From positions 169,466 to 189,509 of the forward strand of contig JH153569.1 of assembly GCA_000226015.1 (NCBI GenBank): a stretch of 20,044 nucleotides of DNA. The letters are read 5' to 3'. The DNA comes from Mnemiopsis leidyi (taxonomy: Eukaryota; Ctenophora; Tentaculata; Lobata; Bolinopsidae). The notes under the pieces are model-generated. The model worked only from the letters and a program-made list of their open reading frames with translations, made no database searches and was not told the DNA's origin. This document shows positions 1-12,400 of this stretch, piece after piece (positions within the stretch are counted from its first letter, which is position 1; every line of letters starts with the position of its first letter). The translations under genes were made by a program, and so were the position numbers.

Positions 1-276
<276 letters not shown>

Positions 277-286
277 CTACACATAC

Positions 287-472
287 CTCCGTCGATGTTG
301 TACGCCTTGACTGTGTCCGGCTCTAGACCGTACTGTTCGTCCAGATCAGCGTACTCGTACTCGTAGGCGGGGAGTTTGGCGGGAGCGTACATCAGCTTGT
401 GTTGGTTGTTAGCTCGGTTACATACCACCACTATTATCACTATTATTACTAGCGATATTAGCACTACTGCTC
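287..472 (-). CDS. cadherin exon 19: transmembrane helix and start of cytoplasmic tail
   Basis: 62 codons including a split Gly at the start (phase 1 in, phase 1 out). Acceptor AATTCCAG|GA with a CTAAC branch-like site ~40 bases upstream; donor GGAG|GTATGT. It encodes AVVLISLVIIVIIVVVC, the membrane helix, then a basic stop-transfer stretch (NRANNQHK) and a tyrosine- and acid-rich tail (AYEYEYADLDEQYG). The tail reaches AYNIDG at the donor and continues outside the window. Confidence 0.93.
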
Positions 473-3400
473 CTGGAATTTGTGTTGTTTGTTTTTCGTG
501 TAATTTGAAAGTTAGTTTAATAAGCTCGTTTCATATGAAAACATTTATTTTAATCAATGTTAAAAAGTAAATTAGTGTGCCGATAAAGACTTAATGAAAA
601 AGATTTTTCGACAACAACAACATTCTCTATTATTTGCAATGCCCTGCATAAAAACAAACATTTCGATATGAAGTACAAAGTACCTATCAAGAAGGGGAGA
701 TATCTGTCCAACCAGGTTTTCTCTGAGGACGCTTTTTCAAACTCGCCCGGTCCTGTACCTTCTTCTATTGTAATCCACAACACTGTCTGAAACAAGTATT
801 TTGTTTAGTGACTAACAGACAGACACACATGAACAGAAACAGGATTTCTGTAACACATGAACAGAAACAGAATCTCTGTAACACATGAACAAAAACAGGA
901 TATCTAGAGAACCTCGTCCACATTCTGTTTGAATGGATTTAAACGGTGCTAGTCCAGCAATTTACAGTTCACCATAAAACGGTGACACCTACCCTCCTAA
1001 TTCTAGCATAAAACTAATACTATACACGCTACACTAAATTTGACCATATATGGTAATACTGCTTGACATTGAAGCAAATGTGTGCAGTGTAGAACTTGCT
1101 TTATGATGACATTAACACACACTAAGTTGATCCCACACGACTTCCATAACATCATAGTATGAACACTTGTGTGTTTGACAAGTACTCTGTACTGTTGAAA
1201 TATAGTGGTGTTTGTTTGTCTACGTAGGATCAATGTTTTGTGACGTTACATTTCAGAGGACTGACCTAAGCAAGTGATCGTGATCTCTGATTTAAACCTT
1301 CCTTTTGAATTTTAACCTACGCAGACAGAATATTGACCGTGGTAATATGTTATACAAGAACACATTAAAAGAACACACTAAATCTTATCACCTTCACGTT
1401 AACAGCACGTGTTACTACAACTACACTTCATATTGTTCACGTGGGGAGAAAACATATTTCAGCTCCTCATTTCGATCAAGCTAAACTTCAAGGGTCTGCG
1501 CTAAGTTGTACTGTTGTGTGGGGCGGGGGCAGAGCTTCACCCAAACTTGAACTAGACATATTTACATGCATAACATGAACATAATCAATTCAGCTAATAG
1601 TTTTGACAATGACATGTTAAGTTCAAGATAGCAATGTCGTGTCAATTCCTACATTCCAGTGACCTCAGACAACCTGAGTTCCTGGTTCAGGTACACACGT
1701 TAATGTTCTCAGTCTGAAGCAATTCTCCCGATTGCTTGTCAATTTAGAGGACAATCCAGCAGATTGCTGTTCTCTCAACACTTAGTGCACGTGTAAGAAC
1801 AGTGTGCGTGTGTGTGTGTGCTTTTTAGGGTACCCTTAGAACACATACAGAGATATGATGAAAGATAAAACCGTCAGATCCAAATAATCTAAGCAGGTAG
1901 AATCGAGGTGCAGGGGGTGAGTTCTTTCGGCTCCATTTGTCAATTTTAAGTCTTATTTAGGTCACATCACTTTACGTCAAACGACGCAAGACAAAAACGT
2001 TGAGAAATGGTATAAATGGGGGTTTTGGCACTTAAAATCTGCACACTGCATTCTGATTCAAGATGAATCAGATCTCCATAACAATGTCATGCCACGCTTT
2101 ATCAGTCAAATAGGCAGACCTGACACATTTTACATCGCCCATTAAACAATCCTAGGAATGATCACTGTTAAAAGTCCAGGACTTTTTAAACTTCCTCGCT
2201 CTACGCTATTCAGAGACATGATTTAATAGACGATTTAACCCGATATGTCCTGATCTACTGATTTACCGTCTAGTCTAGGCTGTGTGTGCGGATGTGATGG
2301 TGGCTATCTTATTTCCAGCCTCAAGTTTCACGCTTCACGGTCATTCATCTAACTAGGTTTAGGTCACATTTACACCTATTTAATGACACTATGACATCAC
2401 TAGTATGAACTTTGTGACTAGTTTTCTTTAAGACGAGTCACAGTGACGTCACACTCACATGATACCACTCACTAGCCCCGCCATGGTTACTAAAGTCACA
2501 TAAAATGCAGCCTTAAATCTCGGTTCTAATTCTACACCCTTTACAGAGATACAGAGACACAACAACCCTGTACAAGGAGGATAAAGGGTGCAGCTTTATC
2601 TTAGCGTGTAGAGAACACTGAACACAGTACTTTCTAAACCACACTGCCAGGTAGTATTTGGGGCTAGTGGTAGTGAGTATACCTAGGCCAGGTACGAATA
2701 TAGCAGGTAACATGGTGGATTACAGGTACGAATATAGCAGGTAACATGGTGGATTACAGGTAACATGTTCAGGTAACATGGTGGATTACAGGTACGAATA
2801 TAGCAGGTAACATGGTGGATTACAGGTAACATGTTCAGGTAACATGGTGGATTACAGGGCGACACACACTACCACAGTTGTCATGGTTACCTCCAGGGTA
2901 ACTTCATTATTTTATTACATTATTGGAGAGATCGTCATACTCTTGTTCTGTGGAGTTATTTTAATTCATTAGACAACACCAGCTATACCTCTAACATTAG
3001 TTACTACATGTGTGTGTGTGTCAGGTGTCAAGGTTCCTGACACACAGAGGGACTGAGTTACTAGTGGGGAGGTGTTGCACCTACTCATCATATGTACTAC
3101 ACAGACAACAGTTCCTTATGAAAGATTTAATTCCATCTATTGCCGGTATATAAACGAAGCTCTGACCAAATCTAAAACAACGCCCACAAAAAGATTCCAA
3201 AGCTTAGTTACGATTTGGTTTTAAAACTTTATTTGATTCTTTGTGTTTAGTGTTTACTATCTCTACCGCGCCGACCCGGTACCCTTGGTTCCAGCTCTGA
3301 TAAAACATACAATAAATACAGTGTGCAGAAGCTACATTCTAACAAAGTGACATGTCTGAGTTATACAGTTCATGTAGACTGATCACTGAACATTTGACAA

Positions 3401-6400
3401 GCACATAGAACTTAGCTACACACGACTGTAGAACACTGTAGTGGTTCACACGTACTTCAGTGTTTAATAGAGATGTAGAGAGTAGTTTATGTGTGTACTG
3501 TGTAGTAGTTTATATGTGTACTGTGTAGTGTGTTCTGTGTAGTAGTTCATGTGTGTACTGTGTAGTGTGTTCTGTGTGTGTTCCGTGTAGAGGGGTAGTG
3601 GTGGGAACTTACATGTGTTTCACATTCACATTCTGTTTTGATGAGGAATCCAACTTACATACAGTTACACAGTTACACACTTTGACTACTATGAAAATAC
3701 CATAAGATTACTCCTACTAGAGATACCTTGTTCGAGATATGGCACCTTCAGTATGTGGACACTAAGCTAGTAAGCTACACTGCTTAGTGGACACAACTAC
3801 ACACAAGCCTCTACACTTATTGAGGTCTACACGGTTCTTAAACGGTACAAATCTAACCGCAACTTCTCAAAATGTGAGGTAATCTTGTGCAGTTTGAGAA
3901 TAACTTAGCTATAATCTTGATAGAATATGTCGTCAAGTTAAGGGATAGATCGACGTGGTACATTTCACACTTCACGATTCACACTTCACGATTACACACT
4001 TTACATTTCACACTTCACGATTCACACTTTACATTACACACTTTACACCAATTCCTTCCACACTACAACTTTACAAAACACAATCCTTGTACAACTTGTA
4101 TTCCAAAAAACGAGAAATAAGATAATTACAATCTCATAATTATCGTGTGAAAAAGGAGCTCCCTCCGCATTATCTAACCATTATCTCACGCTTAACTCGG
4201 ACCGTGTCACTGACTGAGTCAGTGTCATAACAAGGGGAACAAATCCAGTAAATCTAATTAGAAAGGGTGTCAATGTCAGATTTTAGATGGTAAATACGGA
4301 ATGTGATGTAATGTGTTATGTTACACTAGTGGGGTCTTGTACAGTGTACTTGCTATGTCCGGTATTTGAACTTCAGAGTTCAGGTATTTGAACTTGGTTT
4401 TTAGAGGAGGGAATGGAATGTGGATTGAGGAGAGGAAATTACACTTGGATATGTAAGTCAGGGTTTTGAAGATTAAGAGGCTCGTCATAAAGTTAGTGGC
4501 ACTACGAACAATTTTGACTTGAAAAAATCTACTAGTAACTACAGCACTATAACATACTTAATAAACTAGCAAACTACAACTAACTACACTACGATACTTT
4601 AAAAGTACACACTACATTTTACTACTAGAAAATACCTGTTGTCCGTTGAAGGTGTACTGATTATCGTCCTGAGCTTCTAAAATCACGTTCACATCTTTTC
4701 CCACCATGTAGGCCAGGTTACCTGAACGCAGTTAGTATGAGAAGAAAAGTTTGTACTTTAGAGAGGAAACATTTGAATCAATTTCAAGAAAAATCATTTT
4801 GAGGAGCATGTTTTTAACTTTCAAGATGAAAAATGTTGTGAGGAAAACCCAGGTCTCAGAGTCGGTTTAACGAAAGGATAGCGAAATGATAGTATCTTAG
4901 GAAAGTTATTTGATGCCAAGATTTTATCTCCTAGTTTCTCACATTGACATTTGAATTTCGGATATGCGGACATGGAGGATAAATATTCTGGTAAATCTCC
5001 CTTTCTTCCCGCACCATAACACGTGACATTGACATCAGGCTACTCAACACAATATTCTATCTACCATCTATCCTGGGTGTTACTGCTAACGGAACATATG
5101 TTCCTCCGAAATATCCCTACGAAAATTCGAAACAAGTAATTTCTACAGATGTTCTTGTCAGCCGCCACCAAGAGAACCCAAATTGAATCTATCCTGACAT
5201 TTTCAATTAGCTCCCCTCAATCACAATGACAACCGTCACTTTGTCATTACGGAGCTCACTTGTAGAGAAAAGTAGAAAAGTGCCCAATTTTGTGGAGTTC
5301 TAAAAACGTGCTGATCGATTTTCTGATCACGATCTAGAGAACTGCATGCATGCAGCAGTAAAACATGTCATTATGTGGGAGCTTGCTCCAAACGTTAACC
5401 AATTATCTGTGCCGACAAACAAAAGATCTGGCCGATTAGCTGGCAAGTGATGGTTTTATGAAGGAGCACCGTGGACAATTATACCCACCATTTATCCGAA
5501 TCTCGGCGCCCTGGGGGGTTGAGATGAGCTTGAAGAGTTTCTGTTCGTTACCTCCGACAATTCTGTAGGTCACCTGAAAAGAGGAAGAAGTTATGAAGGA
5601 GAGAGAAATAGAGAGATTTATGAAGGAGCAAGCGCCACGAGAAATATTACACGTCTTTGTCATGAAGCTAAGTGCGCGATGAAGATCGATTCTTTTTCTG
5701 GTTGAAAGTGAGGTCTCGAAATACTCAGGATCTAAATTTGCAGCCACCAAAGTAACATTGGCTTCTAGAATATGAACTGTCTGCATTCAGTCCTTAATCT
5801 TATGACTTACTTACGACTTTATGTATACGGTTACTGTACTAATGCATGACCTAAACATAGAATAACAGTTTACCTATCCATATATTTGCAACTTCCACGG
5901 AACAGAATGAAAAAGAACTGTCATTATCCCATTATCAGAACTAAATACTAGTCCGTATGTCAATAAGCTTGTTTAGAGTGAGAGTAGAGTTTAAAAACAC
6001 CATGTTACAAGTAATGAACATTGGTATTTTTACGTACTGACCGATTGGCGTGTATTGCAATAAACGCAGTAGTTAGAATACCCCATCTGACATGAAGTTA
6101 TAGTTGACGTTGCAGGTTTCAAGAAGATTATACCACTATTTGTGCAAGTAACAACTAACTAGATCACTTACAATTTGCCGACTTAAGACACATGACCACT
6201 TACAACCTTGCCTATTCTCGACTTAAGACACTAGCTGCAAGAGTAACATGTTACTATTCCTTATTACCGGAAGATGAAAAGGACGTCTATAAAGTTTAGT
6301 GCTTAGCTCAAGATTGGAAGTAAATAGTTATAGTAAATACATAGCAACATGAACATAACGATTCCGAACCTATTATATTCACTAGCTAGAACTTTAGAAG

Positions 6401-9400
6401 CTATGAATGTCTAAACCCCTAGAACCCTAAAAAGGAACCCCTGCCGCCCCCCCCCCCATAAATCACTATTATCACTATAAATCAACCGTATAAATCTATA
6501 AGAACTAACCATGCCCGTATCCGCGCTGTCAGGATCTACTGCTTTAATGATGCCGATAATAGTTCCGTTATCGTCTCCAGAGAACGCTGTCAAGTTGTAT
6601 CTGAAATAATGTGAAGTTTTAAGAAAGGATATTAAAAACGTGAACCTGCAAACCAATTAACTAAACGAACTGATGTTTTAACTATTTGCACACATAGTTT
6701 CCATCGGAAGTGTACTAATCTGGTCGCCATTCTATGATTTCAGATTATCTATTCCGAGAAAATTGTGACACTTCGTGTAAAGAAAACTAAGATATTAGGT
6801 ACCTGTCGAAAGCGAACTGAGGTGGTTCATCGTTGATATCGTTAACAAAAACAGTAACAGTTGCTCTGTCCTCCATTCTACTGGGACTGCCTGTTGAAAT
6901 TTGTACTGCAGTTAGAATAGAAGTGTTATATCATGTGAGGGTGAAGACAATAAAATGATTATATAAGTATTATATAAGAATTGAGAGTAAGAAACTTGGA
7001 ATAATTTGAACCGTCATTTTCTACCTGTATGTCACGCGACTATTTTCTTCTATTTAAGTAGATATTGAACTCAAGAATATTCTTATTATACTTTAAGTAT
7101 ATACTCTAAGAATACTCTAAGAATACTCTAAGAATAAGTTCTAAGAATACTCTAAGTATACTCTAAATATACTCTAAAGTACTATTTAAACAACTACTTA
7201 CCATCCGGATTGTTAACAGCTCTAACTTCGAAAGTGTACTGTCGCTTAGTCTCGTAGTCCAGAGAATTGATCAGTCTCAGTTCGCCCGTGTTCCGGTCTA
7301 TAGCGAACTTGTTGTCATGGCTACCTGCCAGCTCGTAGTGGATCTGAAGTGGGTGGGAACTTTAAATTCCATGATTGGACAGGATAACCAGCTCACCAGA
7401 GTGACGAAATTTTTGGCAAAACTGAATTTACATAAAATTGCCAATTCTATTCTGACTGTAAAAACTATAGCAATTTTCTATTGTTTTTTAATCTACTTAC
7501 AACGATGACACGATAAATGCACAGAAAATTAAGAAAATGTACAACACTCCAAAAAATGTAAGAAAAGGAAAAAACCAAACGAAGTACACACATACCTCGC
7601 CGAAGTACATGGAGTCCTGATCAGTGGCGGTAACAGTAAACAAGAGTTTCGGAGGTGCTGTATTTTCGTTTACAGAGGTGGTGTACTCATCTTGTCCCAA
7701 AACAGGGGGGTAGAGGTTGTCTCCGAATATCGAGATTTCCACCTCGCATCTCCCTTGTTGGTTACCTGGAATGTGAGAGGAATGTTAACATTCCTTTCTC
7801 GGAGGTTATGTTGGTATCTGACAGGAAAGTGTGGTGTTGACACTGACTTAAATCAAGACTTAGTGTCGCTATGACAACTAGTTTCTACACCATGGCAACT
7901 AAGTTTTGAGAATTGTGTCTCGATTAACTGAGGTCTTGTTTATCTAATTCAAAAGTCAGGCTATCAGCAAAGGTAACACTTGAAAGTTGTTTTTCTCGGT
8001 AATTGATACACTCTTATTAAGATCGTGTCTAGAACTTAGGACTATGTGTTCAGCTTCGAGTTACATGGTTGTTAGAATGTTGACAAGGAGACTCAAATAG
8101 TTCTCTCTCTCTCTACTAAAATGGTAACCGGTGCAGGCCTTACCTTAGGAAAAGCTTTCTCACCGGGTCCCCAGAGTCCAACCCCTGCTAGTCGGGCCTC
8201 AAGGACTCCCAAGATATACAATATTAATACTAACCATAGGATAAGAAGCAACAGACATGGGAGTCTAATGCTGTTGCAGACTAGGAGATGCAAACCCAGC
8301 AAAGTAAAGCACGGTTGCTGGTACCGTGCTGAGTAGGCAGGTACTATCTCTTACTCAAATAGTTAAGGGGTAGAGTGATCCTAGTTAGATGATCTATTGC
8401 TACTGCTTTTTGCCTCCAGAAAGTTTCAAGAAAGTTGACTGCTTAAGTAAAGGCAGGTCATATGAATCCCAGACTTGCTTTACTCCAAGGATTAGAGGGG
8501 CCAGGTCAGCCCTACCCAACCACTTAATTAATTAATTAGACCGGGTAATGCCATAACGTTAGTTTAATCACATATGTCCTTGTAAACGGGAAAATACACT
8601 GCTTTCAACTGTCCAACTATTGGTTGAAATCAGACCACGTGGTGCGATTTAAGACATCCGATTGGACGGCCCAGAAGTTCATTTAACGTCAAATGTTAGA
8701 ATTTTGCCTAGTGCTGTAAGACGGCGGGGAAGTTAAAGCTAATCATGTAGTTAAGTGTCTTGCGTTGAGGAACATGGACCGTTTTATATAACTTGAACAG
8801 CGTATCTGGCTCCGTTCTTAAATCTAGAGTAGAATTAGAGTCTAAGTTTTGGTAGGATTTTAAAATTAAGCTATATTAATGCGTACATATCAAGTTATGT
8901 GACAATGAGTTGATAGGTTTAGTGATAGTTATTTAGTTAAATAGTAATTCTACAATTCTACCCCGGCCCCCTATAGCCTTGACTACGTAAATACACCTAT
9001 ATATATAATGTACTGTATAGAACACGTATAGACCACGTGCAATATGGGTGCTACAATTACAATACATAATTTGTAGGGAAGTGTTTGGTAGAGCCTCCTG
9101 AATTTGTCACACAGTAGACTTTGGAGCTGTCTGAAAGCTGGTGTAAGAAGAGTTTTCCCACGGCAAAATAATGGCGCCTGATTGGTTTTAACAATCGTGT
9201 GACTCAAATAATGCGCGCTGATTGGCTGCAACGAGTTGAAGAATGGATACCATTTCCTACAGGAGTCAAAACCACAGCTTTGCAAACATTTCGCAACCTA
9301 AAAAACTGTTTTTGTTTTCCTAGTGATGCAAATAGGCAATGTAACCTAGTAACCTTCTTCTATCTTTCATTACCTCAAGCATGAGAAGTTGATTTATAGA

Positions 9401-12400
9401 TGTCAGAAATTCCACTTTTTTGAGAAGGTGACAGTGTTTTTCGATATGGATTAGACGTATCAAATATCTGACTGCTCGTAACAAATATTGACGTCCATTG
9501 CCCGCTGCTAATTTGCTAAAAATTATTTTCCTAAATTAGAAAATAAGCCAGACTCACAAAACAAAATTCCGGCCAACTGTCAAGACTAAGTCCTACAAAG
9601 ACAGTCCTAAAAGACTAAGTCCTACAAAGACTAAGTCCTACAAAGACTAAGTCCTACAAAGACTAAGTCCTACAAAGACTAAGTCCTACAAAGACTAAGT
9701 CCTACAAAGACTAACTAAGACCAACTCAAACTCACCCCCGTCAGTAGCTACCACAACAAGTGAAACAACTTGATAGTCCGTATCAGGTAGGGGCTGCGCG
9801 ACAGTGATAGTCCCTGTTGTCGGGTGTATCTTGAACAAGCGCGCCGTCTCAGAGTCTCCTTCCAGCGAGTATTCCACTGAGCCGTACGCACCGTCATCCA
9901 GGTCCCGCGCAGTCACTTGTACTACTTTGGTGCCGATCTGATAGGAAGATTGGGTTTTGAGATGCGGTCTTGAAGAGTCAAGAGTGTAAAGTGCAGAGAG
10001 GAAATTTATAGGGGATGAAAATATAAAACACTAAGTTTCGTGTGACTTAACAAAGAGAAAATACACTACAAGTACTGCATTAAAACAACAGAAGCTACTT
10101 ATAAGCACTCAGTAAAAGTATTAAAATAAGTACAAATGGGACTCAAAAGGAAAATGAACAAAGTTAACACAAATGACAGATGACAACTCAATAGTAAACA
10201 CAATAGTTAACACAAACACAATGAGTTAACACAATGAGTTAACATAATAAGTTAACACAATGAGTTAACACAAATGTTAACATAATAAGTTAACACAATG
10301 AGTTAACACAAATGTTAACATAATAAGTTAACACAATGGTTTTAAACAAAAACGTTAACTCTGCTAGGCTTGTAACCCTCAACTTACCACAACATTATTC
10401 TTGACGCTAGTCTCTACAAAGTCGTCACTAAACCAGGGTATATTATCATTCTCGTCCAGTAGGTTTATTGTAACAGTAGCTGTAGCTATGTGCGGGCCGT
10501 TAGGGGGCGTACCTCCGTCTATCGCTTGTACTATCTGGGTTAATCAGATATTAGTTATTTTGTTCGTTGATTAATTGATAGAGACCGGGTATTTTCGGGG
10601 AGGGATTACAAATTTCAACCAATGAGAAGCTGGAGAACCGTGCTTTCTAGCTTCTTATTGGTAAGAATTTTGGACCCTTTCGGAAGAATACCTTTCTCGA
10701 CTGATTGAACTTAAACCTAAACAATGAACCTTGTAAATGAATTTTCAGTTAACTAAAACGAAGAGAATCAGTTCATTCAAATATAGATCAGTTCATTCAA
10801 ATATAGATAATCAGATAACTAAAACAAAGATAATCAGATAACTAAAACTAACCATGGTAATATCAGGAGTTCTCTCCCGGTCCAGTTTGACCAAGTTGCG
10901 GATAACTCCACCTTTAGGGGTGATACTGAACCAGGACATGGGATCTGCACTGCTGTCTTGCACTGACACGGACCTGGGGGAGAGGACATTGCTACTCGGA
11001 GGTTTAGGTACCGAGATGGACACATCTTTAACATAACACTTTCCCTTCTAATCCCTCTCTATTATCTAGTTTCCTGGCATGCCGTCAAATTTCTTAATCT
11101 GTCGACATCATTAGCACTAATTGTTTACACTTTATACTTTTGTTCCTTGAATTTACTACTGAAAGTGAAAGTTGCTTTGGGTGTTTTATCTATATATCTT
11201 ATTTTTATTCTGATTGTGAAATAAATAAAATTAAAATTGTGTTTCAAAATTGTGTTTGTGATGTTCACATGTAAAGGTGAGGTAGGTTCCGATCTCAGAA
11301 GACATATTTGATCTTTAGGTTTAATTTTTTGGGTCTGATCAGGTTCGCTAATTCTAGTCCATGTCTTGTTACTATACGGACATGTTAAACATGACGATGG
11401 TTTTACTCAAACTCTCAAATTGCTATGTAAATACTTAAATACCAGAGCAGCACGAGATTACGTCTCTTACACAAAAAAGCTAAGGACTGTAACGACTGTC
11501 TTAATTACTGGACTTCTCCACTCAATGGCTCACATTAAATACCTCCACGGCACGGCTGGTGATCCTGAGGCGACCAAACACACTAAATCTGGCGGCAGAA
11601 CCGCTCCAAAGTTCGCTTCGTTGGCTCTACGTTCAGGAATTACGGAGCTATTATCACATTGTTCATGGCAGCTAGCTGCACTGCAGATATACGTGTAGGC
11701 GGAGATATATGTGCCGTGGAGAAGGTGCCATCACGTGACTCGATAAGACCGGTCACGTGACCAAGAACTGAACCAACTACCGGACAAAAGTTTGGTCCAG
11801 GAAACCGCTAATTGTTTTCTAGAGACCAACGCGCAGAGTTTGTAGTACGCAGACAGCAGGATGTAGGCGGAGATCGGGCGATTATTTTAGTGACATTAAA
11901 CACTCGTACAACTGTCTTGTTAATTGTAGTTTAATTGCCTGGTTAATTAGCCGCATTATAGTGGGTGGAAAATGAGGAATATTTGTGGATTTAAATAATT
12001 CATACTGTAGAGCAGAAACGATAAATTTTTGCGAATAAAAATCAACGGCTCATTTTGTTAAATTTGAATCAAATACTGATCCAATTTGCTATTTATGGCA
12101 TGGGAAAATCCCTTGACATGACAATTTTCCGTACAAAATATCCAGAAGAAAACACAAAACTGACGCAATCTTGTAAGTAATATCTCCGAAGTCTCCGTCG
12201 TCAGCATCGTTAGCAGACACACTGATAATATCGGTACCGGGAGAGGTGTTTTCAGGGATTGATATCTCGTAGGATACCGAGTCGAATATTGGGTAGTGGT
12301 CGTTTATGTCCATTATCTTTACCTGGATCGTTAGGTCTGTTAGCTCGAGGAGGAAGGATGAGGACGTGACGTGATTAGAAAACAGTAACATCTAACATCG

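Larger units (their letters stand above)
787..4635 (-). other. large cadherin intron 17 (between exons 17 and 18)
   Basis: 3849 bp between the EC8 and stalk exons. No coding exon fits here: the flanking exons join in phase 0 without one. It holds four tandem-repeat blocks (825-905, 2690-2855, 3481-3590, 3962-4049), a perfect hairpin at 2052-2072 (8-bp stem, 5-nt loop) and a palindromic TGACGTCA (2444-2451). The remaining sequence is AT-rich and unrecognised. Confidence 0.8.
7766..9735 (-). other. cadherin intron 11, with inserted element and regulatory-like motifs
   Basis: 1970 bp. In order on the plus strand: unrecognised sequence, a 250-bp insertion with 12-bp flanking repeats (8091-8364), a CACGTG palindrome (8634-8643), a duplicated GCGC/ATTGG motif pair (9167-9225) and a 16-bp minisatellite (9584-9714). 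No coding exon fits between the flanking exons. Confidence 0.75.
10535..10852 (-). other. cadherin intron 9: inverted repeat plus tandem repeats
   Basis: 318 bp that consists largely of an imperfect inverted repeat (10581-10699) and two small minisatellites next to the donor (10767-10848). Confidence 0.8.

Noticed and set aside
1406..1793. Three CACGTG hexamers (1406, 1438, 1788)
   Set aside because: Single hexamers at this spacing are expected by chance in 20 kb, and there is no extended motif around them.
2444..2451. Perfect CRE palindrome TGACGTCA
   Set aside because: A lone 8-mer in a large intron is not enough to call a regulatory element.
2683..2865. 60-codon minus-strand repetitive open frame
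   Set aside because: It is a translation of the 34/32-bp minisatellite, with no start or context of a gene.
5574..5786. Minus-strand open frame extending upstream of exon 16
   Set aside because: A strong TTTTCAG acceptor at 5574 and phase agreement with exon 15 show that this part is intron. Its translation lacks EC motifs.
8093..8302. Minus-strand open frame with a leucine-rich hydrophobic stretch
   Set aside because: It overlaps the putative retroposed insertion and runs into its (AG)n end. I do not recognise a protein family, and the hydrophobic run is probably composition.
9584..9714. Regular 16-bp repeats, considered as a CRISPR-like array
   Set aside because: The units are directly adjacent with no spacers, and the DNA is eukaryotic. 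It is a minisatellite.
10974..11036. Upstream extension of exon 9 (reading VSISVPKPPSSNV)
   Set aside because: The frame is open, but the TTAAAG acceptor at its start is in the wrong phase for exon 8's donor and would add residues that no EC repeat has there. The CCCCCAG acceptor at 10974 fits both phase and pyrimidine tract.
11366..11698. 110-codon plus-strand open frame inside intron 8
   Set aside because: No recognisable domain, no supporting splice context, and it lies in an intron of the opposite strand. Its length is within what chance gives in 20 kb.
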